The notes under the pieces are model-generated. The model made no database searches. It worked only from the letters and a program-made list of their open reading frames with translations, and was not told the origin of the DNA. The position numbers and the translations under genes are program-made. From NCBI GenBank assembly GCA_022704585.1, contig JAKJGD010000099.1, positions 1 to 7,171 on the forward strand: DNA of 7,171 nucleotides, written 5' to 3'. This stretch comes from Spirochaetota bacterium (GTDB taxonomy: Bacteria > Spirochaetota > UBA4802 > UBA5550). Positions 1-5,587 of the stretch are shown one piece after another; position 1 is the first letter of the stretch, and every line of letters starts with the position of its first letter.

Positions 1-195
1 ATCGGCGCCGCCCCTGCCGTAGGTGAGCTCGGCGGACGCGACGAATTTTGCCACGCGCTGGAACAGCTGCTTCGGGGTCTCGGTCACCGTGCCGGTGTCG
101 TCCTTGGCGAGGTAACGCTTCTCGAGCACGATGCGCGCGTTTTCGGAAAGCTGCGGTTCTTTTTTAGAGGAAATGATGATATCGGTCCAATCCAT
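1..195 (-). CDS. nrdJ: Adenosylcobalamin-dependent (class II) ribonucleotide reductase, N-terminal fragment
   Basis: Only the first 65 codons lie in the window; the gene continues past the left edge. Class II reductases convert ribonucleotides to deoxyribonucleotides in the cytoplasm using coenzyme B12 to generate the radical, so they work with or without oxygen. The fragment carries the typical N-terminal block of this family: LSENARIVLEKRYL at residues 17-30, then a KDDTGTVTETP stretch, then LFQRVAKFVASAE at about 44-56. The catalytic cysteines and B12-binding region lie outside the window. The ATG at 195 is the only reasonable start before the block; a weak AGG sits about ten bases upstream (ACAGGTTAGATAC-ATG). 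The gene has its own 5' region with a candidate promoter near 442-482. The family call rests on motif recall from a short piece, so the exact subtype is less certain. Confidence 0.82.
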   Translation of the reverse strand, partial: MDWTDIIISSKKEPQLSENARIVLEKRYLAKDDTGTVTETPKQLFQRVAKFVASAELTYGRGGAD

Positions 196-387
196 GTATC
201 TAACCTGTAAGTGAAATATAATAGCCGTGGTGAATGAGGCCGTCCTTGCCGGGAGCGGCCCCCGGAATCCGCCACCCGAACACGGTCATTGACGGGCGTC
301 CAGGAAGCCGGAGTGATCTAGCCGGTTTCTGTTTACGGGGAAACTCCCGGTACAGCGGTGCATTTCTCCGCTGAGGGTACATAATAT

Positions 388-423
388 AAAAAAACTGCTT
401 TTTTGTATACATACAAGCAGTTT
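388..423 (-). terminator. Hairpin plus T7, terminator-like, upstream of nrdJ
   Basis: Read on the minus strand, AAACTGCTT (423-415) pairs with AAGCAGTTT (400-392), and the run of seven T (394-388) starts within the second arm. An inner GTAT/ATAC can pair with AAAA bulged out. This is the form of an intrinsic terminator. It could end transcription coming from rnk, 270 bases upstream, or act within the nrdJ leader. On the plus strand the same stem is followed only by TTTCTT, which is weaker. Confidence 0.5.
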
Positions 424-441
424 CTTGAGGTCCCCTGATAG

Positions 442-482
442 AATATACAATTGATAGGATTCGGCTTCAATGTTGTTGTCAA
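442..482 (-). promoter_or_regulatory. Candidate sigma70-type promoter(s) for nrdJ
   Basis: Two overlapping arrangements read on the minus strand. One is TTGAAG (470-465), a 17-base spacer, then TATATT (447-442). The other starts with a perfect TTGACA (482-477) and has TCCTAT (459-454) 17 bases on, a weaker -10. Either gives a start near 435-450 and a leader of about 240 bases before the nrdJ ATG. Confidence 0.45.
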
Positions 483-522
483 GAAATATTTTTATTATGT
501 CGTATTAAAAGTCGGGAGGTCC

Positions 523-536
523 TGATACGGGTATCA
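523..536. promoter_or_regulatory. 14-base palindrome TGATAC-GG-GTATCA, possible operator
   Basis: TGATAC and GTATCA are perfect inverted arms around GG. Outer GGT (518-520) and ACC (538-540) extend the symmetry imperfectly. The site lies about 40 bases upstream of the TTGACA at 477-482, where an activator of nrdJ could bind. It could instead form a hairpin in the 3' region of the rnk message, but no T-run follows on the minus strand. Confidence 0.35.
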
Positions 537-691
537 TACCGGGGATGATTCCGCGGACCGGGTGACACGCGGGCACCGGCGGGTCAATAAGTATAAAGAA
601 CAGCGAACCTGTTGCGGCTGCATGCCTTTTCCGGCGCGTGACAGGCAGCGCGACAGGCGCTGAAAGGGGACCACCGCCAAACCCGGCCGGG

Positions 692-1117
692 CTACAGGTG
701 AAAGTCGCCGGCGGCCTCGGGCTGGTAGATAATTTCTTCTATTTGGAATGTTTTTTCTCCGGCCGGGACGTCCCAGCGCACAATATCGCCCGCCCGGTAC
801 CCGAGGACCGCCACGCCCACGGGCGAGGTGATCGACATTTTACCCAGCTCGAAATCCGCGTCGTCAGGGAAAACAAGGGTCACGATCCGCGTCTCGTTCG
901 ATTCGTCGAGATCCTTCAGGGTAAAGGTCGAGTTCATGGTGACTGTGTCCGCCGGGATTTTTTCCGGCTCTACTTTTTCCGCCCTGGCGAGCTCGTGTGC
1001 GAGCCGTGCAATCGTGCCGTTATGTTTTACCTGCCCGCCGGCTGCGTACGAGCCGACAAGATTTTTCAGGCGTGCATAATCGAAACTCGTGATACAAATG
1101 TTCTCATGATGGGTCAT
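692..1117 (-). CDS. rnk: Regulator of nucleoside diphosphate kinase (Rnk), GreA/GreB-family C-terminal domain
   Basis: Rnk proteins are small cytoplasmic homologues of the transcript-cleavage factors GreA and GreB that bind RNA polymerase; genetically they affect nucleoside diphosphate kinase levels in Pseudomonas and E. coli. The 141 residues match the family's usual length of about 136. Landmarks in order are an N-terminal helical segment (about 1-55, with ARLAHELARAEKV), the family block DTVTMNSTFTLKD (about 57-69), a beta-rich RIVTLVFPDDAD (about 77-88), SPVGVAVLGYRAGD (about 97-110) and the hallmark C-terminus IYQPEAAGDFHL. The ATG at 1117 is chosen because AAGGAGG lies seven bases upstream. 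That ribosome-binding site is half of a perfect 12-base palindrome. The gene is transcribed alone from a strong promoter at 1226-1254. Its function here is assumed from the family. Confidence 0.92.
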   Translation of the reverse strand: MTHHENICITSFDYARLKNLVGSYAAGGQVKHNGTIARLAHELARAEKVEPEKIPADTVTMNSTFTLKDLDESNETRIVTLVFPDDADFELGKMSITSPVGVAVLGYRAGDIVRWDVPAGEKTFQIEEIIYQPEAAGDFHL

Positions 1118-1129
1118 GGAGGCGCCTCC
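1118..1129 (-). promoter_or_regulatory. rnk ribosome-binding site inside a perfect palindrome
   Basis: The 12 bases GGAGGCGCCTCC read the same on both strands and directly abut the rnk ATG. In the mRNA the Shine-Dalgarno GGAG can pair with CTCC across a GCGC loop, which would hide the ribosome-binding site. The ribosome-binding role is clear; control by pairing is inferred. Confidence 0.6.
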
Positions 1130-1225
1130 TTCGGATCCTTATATTTCGTTTCATAAATGTCTGGAAAAGTTTGATGAGAGAACGATTTTCGGGGTGTTTA
1201 TCCTTGAATTATCTTATCTATATAT

Positions 1226-1254
1226 AATATAGCAATTTAAAATTGAAATGTCAA
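1226..1254 (-). promoter_or_regulatory. Sigma70-type promoter of rnk
   Basis: Read on the minus strand: a perfect -35 TTGACA (1254-1249), a spacer of exactly 17 bases, and -10 TATATT (1231-1226, five of six consensus bases), in an AT-rich stretch. The start would fall near 1219, giving a leader of about 100 bases before the rnk ATG. This is the best promoter match in the window. Confidence 0.8.
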
Positions 1255-1352
1255 GTCGGGAGTGAACCGTAGGAGGTAACGGAAACCCCCATGCTGACAT
1301 TCCTGATATCGTGCCGTCAGGCAGCATATATAGCCTGAGTGTTGCATTGGAA

Positions 1353-2270
1353 TCAATACGCGTCCTGTTCTTTAAGTCCCCAGCGTTCATGCTTTTCGAT
1401 GTTACCCAGGGGCTCAATGTGGATAAGAACGTCATAAATGTAGGGATTGGATGCCCGTATGTTATTTTCGAGAATTATTACTTTATCATGAGTGTCTTTT
1501 ATTGTCGCATGTTCGTCAGCCTCGATGTCCATTTCAATTAAATAATAAACTCCCAGCTTCCTGATCCTGACACGGTGTGGGTTGTACAAATGATCTATGT
1601 TTTTTGCCTCCTGAAATACTTTTTTGTACAACGCCATGTCGGTTTCACCTTCCATCATCTCGTTAACCGTGCCTGCGAAAATACGAACGGCGGTGATCAT
1701 TATCCATATGCCGATAATGATCGCGAGAATCCTGTCGATGATCGGCGCATTGAAGTAATACATGCAGGCCAGACCGACGAGCACCCCGGAGGAGGTTATT
1801 ATGTCATTCAGCATGTTTTTGCCGTTTGCAATTATCATCGCGCTCCCGGATTTCCTGCCCAGTTTGTACTGGCTCCAGGAGAGAACCAGCTTGCCCATTA
1901 TGGAAAAGACGGTTACGTAAACAGCGGTAGCTTCGGGCATGGTGGCATAATCATGGCTGAGGAGCTTTTGCAGGCTTGACAGGGAGAGCTGGCCGCCGAT
2001 AAAAAAAATGATAAAGGCCAATATCGCTGTCGCTATTGTTTCCGCCCTGAAATGGCCGTAAGGGTGCTCTTTGTCCGGCGGGCGAGCTATGACAACGGAT
2101 ATGGCAAGGGTGATTATGGAAATGAATACATCGGAAAAGCTGTCCAGCCCGTCACCGAGCACGGATAAACTCCCGGATATGAATCCGATTGAAACTTTTG
2201 AAACGGCGAGCGCGAGATTTCCTGCCACGCTGATGATGGATGCGATTTGTATTGTTTTGTTTCGATTCAT
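1353..2270 (-). CDS. Cation diffusion facilitator (CDF) family metal transporter
   Basis: CDF proteins are inner-membrane dimers that export divalent metals in exchange for protons. The 305 residues have the family layout: about six membrane helices (about 8-30, 36-62, 78-97, 114-131, 157-176 and 178-197) and a cytoplasmic C-terminal domain (about 210-290). D43 and D47 (DSFSD) form the TM2 half of the transport site; HPYGH at 69-73 is the conserved loop after TM2. In the TM5 half the usual histidine is N152, paired with D156 (NMLND). H233, H261 and H284 (VLIHIEP) match metal-binding histidines of the C-terminal domain. The ATG at 2270 is preferred over an in-frame ATG at 2288 because AGGGAT precedes it. 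It lies 42 bases after the Yip1-like gene. Base composition is visibly more AT-rich than in the EEP or nrdJ genes. The family is secure; the metal is not known. Confidence 0.95.
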   Translation of the reverse strand: MNRNKTIQIASIISVAGNLALAVSKVSIGFISGSLSVLGDGLDSFSDVFISIITLAISVVIARPPDKEHPYGHFRAETIATAILAFIIFFIGGQLSLSSLQKLLSHDYATMPEATAVYVTVFSIMGKLVLSWSQYKLGRKSGSAMIIANGKNMLNDIITSSGVLVGLACMYYFNAPIIDRILAIIIGIWIMITAVRIFAGTVNEMMEGETDMALYKKVFQEAKNIDHLYNPHRVRIRKLGVYYLIEMDIEADEHATIKDTHDKVIILENNIRASNPYIYDVLIHIEPLGNIEKHERWGLKEQDAY

Positions 2271-2312
2271 GTCTATCCCTGGACCCATGCCGGATTGCCA
2301 TATTGCTTTATG

Positions 2313-2954
2313 TTAACGATTAAAAACAAGAAACACGACCTGGAAGACAATAAAGCTGAGCAGGCCGATGCCGAACGACACCGATTTTGATAAACCGTGA
2401 ACGGCCCTGACGCAAGCGGGAAACAGGCACAGGAACGCGAAGAAATAGATCGAATACGCGGTCCAGAGGAGCGTCCTCCAGATGGTCGGTGCATTCATCG
2501 CAATCTCGTGCTGCCGTGCGTCAATGACGCGCAGGGCGCTCAGGATGCTCATCGGCAGGTCGTGCGCCAGCCCTCCCCACATGGCAATGCTGATGCACAA
2601 GGCCATGGCGGAGAGGGTCTGCTCATACGTGCCCGTGCCGCGAAAGAGTCCGGCTGCGATCTGCATCACGCCTGCAGCCGCCAGCCAGGACAGGAGCATG
2701 GATGGGGCCAGCAGGAACCTGTTGATCGAGTAATACGCCTCCTTCGGGATATTAAGCCAGGGCGTGAACACCGAGGGTGCGCCGTTGCCGATGGTCAGGA
2801 AAACATACATAAGGGTGTAACCGGCAATGGGGACCGCGATATACGCGAACGAGCGGTGAAGGTAGCGGTCGCTTGCGATCAGCGCCCTGAATGTATCCGT
2901 TGGATGGCGGAACGCTGCAAAATAATACCGGAAGGGACCTGCTTTGTTGTTCAT
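2313..2954 (-). CDS. Yip1-like integral membrane protein
   Basis: The 213-residue product has a short soluble N-terminus containing FRHPTDTFRAL at 15-25, a motif type typical of bacterial Yip1-domain proteins (Pro followed by a TxxF element). Five probable membrane segments follow at about 35-56, 80-103, 113-130, 159-180 and 191-211. No enzymatic motif is visible, and bacterial members have no well-defined role. The open frame continues 112 codons further upstream, but that part overlaps the regulator gene and the terminator. The ATG at 2954 fits the membrane protein and has GCGGGG about six bases upstream. A strong terminator ends only 18 bases before this ATG, so the source of the message is unclear. 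The CDF gene follows after 42 bases, suggesting a shared transcript. The family call is from topology and one motif only. Confidence 0.65.
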   Translation of the reverse strand: MNNKAGPFRYYFAAFRHPTDTFRALIASDRYLHRSFAYIAVPIAGYTLMYVFLTIGNGAPSVFTPWLNIPKEAYYSINRFLLAPSMLLSWLAAAGVMQIAAGLFRGTGTYEQTLSAMALCISIAMWGGLAHDLPMSILSALRVIDARQHEIAMNAPTIWRTLLWTAYSIYFFAFLCLFPACVRAVHGLSKSVSFGIGLLSFIVFQVVFLVFNR

Positions 2955-2972
2955 GTAAACCCCGCATGCCTT

Positions 2973-3003
2973 AAAAAAATGCCGCTCATCGGGCGGCATT
3001 TTT
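2973..3003 (-). terminator. Intrinsic terminator after the HTH/PBP-like regulator
   Basis: ATGCCGC (2979-2985) and GCGGCAT (2993-2999) form a perfect 7-bp stem with a 7-base loop, extended by flanking A and T runs. Read on the minus strand the stem is followed by seven T (2979-2973), 25 bases after the regulator stop codon. Five T on the other side make it bidirectional in form. Confidence 0.9.
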
Positions 3004-3027
3004 AATCTATCGTATCCGCATAAGCCG

Positions 3028-3939
3028 CTACCCGGCCGATGAAAAAAGTATCTTGCCGGAGTCACTGAACCCGTAGTCCCCAAGCGGTTCAACCGACTTG
3101 CGGAATTTTTTTGACTGTAACGTTTCGATGAAATCCTGGATGCCTTTTTCGAAGAAGGTTTCCTTGCCCACCACCATGTCGAAGCTTTCCCGCACCAGCG
3201 GGACGAAAGGGAGGCCCAGCAGCTTCGATATTGCCACGGAAGAGATGCCGGCGTCGGCCTTGCCTGCGAGAATTGACAGGCCAATCTCAAAGTGGGTGTT
3301 GACCTCGTTGCCGTAGCCCGTGATGGCCGAGGAGTCGATGCCGGCTTTCTTTAAATTATAGTCCAGGAAGAGCCGTATCCCCGATCCCTGCTGGCGGTTG
3401 ATGAACCGGACGCCCGATGCCAGGTCCTCGAACCTGCTGATTTTTTTGGATGCCTCCGGGGCGACCAGGAAGCCGATCTCGCGCTTGAAAAGGTGTATAA
3501 CCGCGATCTTTTTATCACCGAGGTGCGAGGCGACGTACGGCACGTTATATTCACCGGTATCGGGGTCAAAGAGGTGGCACCAGGCGATGTCCGTACCGGA
3601 TTCCTTCATGAGGGTGAGGCCTCCCGTGCTGCCGGTGTTGCAGGTGAAGATGCGGAACTCGGTGCCCGTGTTCTGGCTGATAAGGAGGTCCAGCACAGGG
3701 TCGTTGCTTCCGGCCGCCAGGAGATGGCCGTTGCGGCGCCTCTCCTGCCGGTTGCCCGGGGAAACGCCTTCGCGGGCGTTGGTGTCGATCCATTCGTCGA
3801 TGAGATTTTTCGGGAAGACCCATTTCCCGGTGACCCTGGTGCAGGGGATCCTGCCCGCCTTGATCAGGGCGTAGACCTGCTTCTCATTAATCCCGAGGTA
3901 CTCGGCGACTTCTTTTGTGTTCAGCATTTGTTCGGGCAT
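3028..3939 (-). CDS. Helix-turn-helix (excisionase-type) regulator with PBP-like ligand-binding domain
   Basis: This 303-residue cytoplasmic protein joins two domains. Residues about 5-52 are a MerR/excisionase-like winged helix (LNTKEVAEYLGINEKQVYAL, then KAGRIPCTRVTGKWVFPK and a helix LIDEW). Residues about 72-300 resemble the PBP-like domain (Pfam PF12727 type) related to molybdate or tungstate binding proteins: AAGSNDPVLDLL at 75-86, NTGSTGGL at 101-108, the HLFDPDTGEYN segment at 122-132, and RQQGSGIRLFLDYNL at 182-196. No signal peptide is present, so it is read as a one-component sensor and regulator rather than a transport subunit. The ATG at 3939 is chosen because AGAGG lies six bases upstream; an in-frame TTG at 3984 lacks a site. 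It is monocistronic, ending at a strong terminator. No molybdate or tungstate genes are adjacent, so ligand and targets are unknown. Confidence 0.85.
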   Translation of the reverse strand: MPEQMLNTKEVAEYLGINEKQVYALIKAGRIPCTRVTGKWVFPKNLIDEWIDTNAREGVSPGNRQERRRNGHLLAAGSNDPVLDLLISQNTGTEFRIFTCNTGSTGGLTLMKESGTDIAWCHLFDPDTGEYNVPYVASHLGDKKIAVIHLFKREIGFLVAPEASKKISRFEDLASGVRFINRQQGSGIRLFLDYNLKKAGIDSSAITGYGNEVNTHFEIGLSILAGKADAGISSVAISKLLGLPFVPLVRESFDMVVGKETFFEKGIQDFIETLQSKKFRKSVEPLGDYGFSDSGKILFSSAG

Positions 3940-4159
3940 TTTCAACCTCTTGCAGTATTTTTCTGAATATGTTATTATTTGCAATAAATTTTACTGGCGA
4001 TAATATAAAATATACCTTAATATTCTGATTAATTACTCAAAATACCAATGAATTGCAGTTATTTATTAAAAGTGAAATGGTGGATCGGAAAATTAGCATC
4101 ATTAATGTGAATTGGCTTAGTGCATATAATGTTCAGTCATAATGATGTGAATTTATGTG

Positions 4160-4283
4160 AGGAGGCAATCAACAAGGGAGAGCGCCTCGAAAACTCGCCC
4201 GCACACCAGCTGATCGTCGATGTGCGGTTCGAATTCCGGGCCCGGGCTTCATGTTCTACAGAGCGTTTGAGGCCAAGCTGTAA
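4160..4283 (+). pseudogene. Possible 3' remnant of an unidentified gene
   Basis: Two plus-strand frames each contain a protein-like piece. The first gives NKGERLENSPAHQLIVDVRF up to about 4230. The second gives GPGFMFYRAFEAKL followed by TAA at 4281-4283. One frameshift within the GAATTCCGGGCCCGGG stretch (about 4231-4247) would join them into a single plausible C-terminus. The GC-rich composition matches local coding DNA and contrasts with the AT-rich bases just upstream. No start codon with a ribosome-binding site is visible and I do not recognise the family. It may be chance. Confidence 0.25.
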
Positions 4284-4381
4284 CCGGACCCGGCCCCGCC
4301 TGTTCTAGCGAACTTCCATACCCCATGATGAAACACCACCACCCGTACAACCGCAAAAATTGCCGCGCCATCTAAAACTAT

Positions 4382-4410
4382 TTGACTATGATTCAATCAT
4401 CGGATACAAA
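4382..4410 (+). promoter_or_regulatory. Candidate promoter of the EEP lipoprotein gene with palindromic spacer
   Basis: TTGACT (4382-4387, five of six consensus bases), a 17-base spacer and TACAAA (4405-4410, four of six) face the gene, giving a leader of about 28 bases. The spacer contains the perfect inverted repeat ATGATT-C-AATCAT at 4388-4400, placed where a repressor would block RNA polymerase. Confidence 0.5.
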
Positions 4411-4443
4411 CGGGCATGCCTGTTGGGGGAGGAGGGTGCCACT

Positions 4444-5550
4444 ATGAACATTTATCGTTACGCGGTCATGCTGCTGACCCTCGGCGTTATCGCGATCGCG
4501 GGCTGCGCCCGCGGGGACGCGCCCGGCCGCGCGGCGCGGAGCGAGCTTCGCCTCATGACGATCAACGTATGGTCCGGACTGGATTACCGGGGTACGCTCT
4601 CCATGGGCGAATACGAGGCGGAAGAGGTGCGTGAAAAGAGATTCCACGCGCTCGTTGCAGAGATACGAAGGCTTGACCCTGACGTCATCGGTATAAACGA
4701 GGCGAATATGCTGCCTGATTACGCGGAAAAGCTGGCCCGGGAAACCGGGTTTGATTGCCTGTATCACGTCGGCGTTTCCGGCATCCGCGTGTGGCGCGCG
4801 GGGCTGCCCTGGAACCTCAGGGAGGGTGACGCCATCCTCGCGAAAAAGGACCTGTCTCTCGCGTTCGTCGGGAGGGAGCAGCTCTCGGGCGGCGGGTTCG
4901 TGTGGAACAATCTCTCGTTCCACACGGAGGACGCGACACAGGCGCTCCTGGGTAAGATCCGCGTGAACGGCGAGGACGTGTACATCGCCGCCACCCACTG
5001 GCATTATTCCGCATTCGATGACGCCCGGTCGCGCGAGCTCCTTGCGCGCCTGAAACGGGAGGGGAAATATCCGGACCGGGCCACGGGCGAGGCGCTGTCG
5101 CAGCTCGCGGCCGATGCCCGGTGGCGGCGGGATGAAGCGGAGAGGATGTACTCCTTCCTTGAAGAACATGTCCCTTCCGGCTGCAAGCTGTTCGTGATGG
5201 GCGACCTCAACGCGACGGCCGACCTGCCCGAGGTCCGGCGCTTCCTGTCGGGCGGTTTTACGGACACCTTTGCCGCGGTATCGAAAGGACCGGGCTACAC
5301 GTGGGACGCCGTCAACAACTCGAACATCAGGAAATACTACCTGGATGCGCCCCGGAGGGCGTTCGATTCCCTGTACGACGAGCTGAATTCCGCGAATGAC
5401 GGGCGGAGCGTGCGCATCGATTTCATCCTTGCCGGCCGGGCCGTGTCACGCGGCGCGATCGCCGGGTCGTTCCTGTGCTGCACCGGGTATTACGATGGAG
5501 TGCAGCCGTCCGATCATTTCGGCGTATTTTCCGTCATAAGGATGAAATGA
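4444..5550 (+). CDS. Endonuclease/exonuclease/phosphatase (EEP) family lipoprotein
   Basis: The 368-residue product starts with a lipoprotein signal: positively charged start, hydrophobic helix (about 7-19) and lipobox IAGC with the lipid-accepting Cys at 21. It should be anchored on the outer face of the inner membrane or in the outer membrane. The rest is a metal-dependent phosphoesterase of the DNase I-like fold. Visible active-site motifs are TINVWSG (N41), GINEAN (E86), ATHWHYS (H185), VMGDLNATAD (D254, N256), RIDFILA (D326) and the terminal SDHFGVFSV (D357, H358), all intact. Family members cleave phosphodiesters of nucleic acids, phospholipids such as sphingomyelin, or inositol phosphates; the substrate cannot be told here. 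The ATG at 4444 has GGAGGAGGG seven bases upstream and places the signal peptide correctly; the open frame extends to 4360 without support. It is the only clear plus-strand gene. Confidence 0.92.
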   Translation: MNIYRYAVMLLTLGVIAIAGCARGDAPGRAARSELRLMTINVWSGLDYRGTLSMGEYEAEEVREKRFHALVAEIRRLDPDVIGINEANMLPDYAEKLARETGFDCLYHVGVSGIRVWRAGLPWNLREGDAILAKKDLSLAFVGREQLSGGGFVWNNLSFHTEDATQALLGKIRVNGEDVYIAATHWHYSAFDDARSRELLARLKREGKYPDRATGEALSQLAADARWRRDEAERMYSFLEEHVPSGCKLFVMGDLNATADLPEVRRFLSGGFTDTFAAVSKGPGYTWDAVNNSNIRKYYLDAPRRAFDSLYDELNSANDGRSVRIDFILAGRAVSRGAIAGSFLCCTGYYDGVQPSDHFGVFSVIRMK

Positions 5551-5566
5551 GGGCTGTCCTGTGCCT

Positions 5567-5585
5567 GGCGCGCGATCAATGCGCC
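5567..5585. other. Hairpin between convergent genes
   Basis: GGCGC (5567-5571) and GCGCC (5581-5585) form a 5-bp stem in the 37-base gap between the convergent EEP and 60-residue genes. No T-run follows on either strand, so a terminator role for both genes is only a guess. Confidence 0.3.
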
Positions 5586-5587
5586 GA

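Larger units (their letters stand above)
196..691. other. Long intergenic region between nrdJ and rnk, rich in inverted repeats
   Basis: No convincing gene lies in these 496 bases. The part next to nrdJ (about 196-385) is GC-rich and, read on the minus strand, can form several short hairpins: CAGCGG with CCGCTG (plus positions about 352-374), GGGA with TCCC (about 338-348), and CCGGG with CCCGG (about 249-265). The middle (about 380-510) is AT-rich and holds a candidate promoter and a hairpin followed by T7. The far part (about 511-690) holds the palindrome at 523-536 and a GC-rich stretch downstream of rnk without a clear terminator. I looked for a cobalamin-riboswitch B12 box (GCCACTG-like) and for NrdR-box palindromes, both of which would suit nrdJ, and found neither. 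Confidence 0.6.
3940..4443. other. Divergent intergenic region, AT-rich on the left, GC-rich on the right
   Basis: This 504-base stretch separates the divergently transcribed regulator and EEP lipoprotein genes. Bases 3940-4160 are strongly AT-rich and should hold the regulator's promoter; TTGGTA and AATATT-like boxes exist on the minus strand but none is convincing. On the plus strand a perfect TATAAT lies at 4125-4130, with TTAATG 17 bases upstream (4102-4107). The 9-mer ATGTGAATT occurs twice, 40 bases apart (4105-4113 and 4145-4153). From about 4160 composition changes sharply to GC-rich, coinciding with the possible gene remnant. Bases 4284-4380 show nothing I can name. Confidence 0.55.

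Noticed and set aside
200..412. Minus-strand 70-codon ORF in the nrdJ leader
   Set aside because: Composition is Pro/Arg-rich without motifs, there is no ribosome-binding site, and it crosses the terminator-like hairpin; better explained as structured non-coding leader.
196..440. Cobalamin riboswitch in front of nrdJ
   Set aside because: Expected for a B12-dependent enzyme, but no B12-box-like sequence or the usual conserved core was found on the minus strand.
638..1156. 172-codon plus-strand ORF opposite rnk
   Set aside because: It is antisense to a clear rnk gene, has no ribosome-binding site and its translation has no recognisable motif.
1318..1337. CAGGC/GCCTG hairpin just after the CDF stop as its terminator
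   Set aside because: The 5-bp stem has a 10-base loop and no T-run follows it on the minus strand.
1271..1338. Plus-strand 15-codon ORF (ATG at 1291) after an AGGAGGT
   Set aside because: The Shine-Dalgarno is about 14 bases from the ATG, too far. The peptide is very short and the region lies between the CDF stop and the rnk promoter on the other strand.
2955..3290. 112-codon upstream extension of the Yip1-like frame
   Set aside because: It overlaps the regulator gene and the strong terminator, its translation is arginine- and serine-rich shadow-like sequence, and the ATG at 2954 fits the membrane protein.
4213..4245. tRNA T-arm-like string GGTTCGAATTCC
   Set aside because: The loop would be eight bases, the stem does not pair beyond three bases, and no matching acceptor or anticodon arm is found upstream.
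4393..5169. 258-codon minus-strand ORF opposite the EEP lipoprotein gene
   Set aside because: A shadow frame of high-GC coding DNA; the plus-strand product has every EEP catalytic motif.
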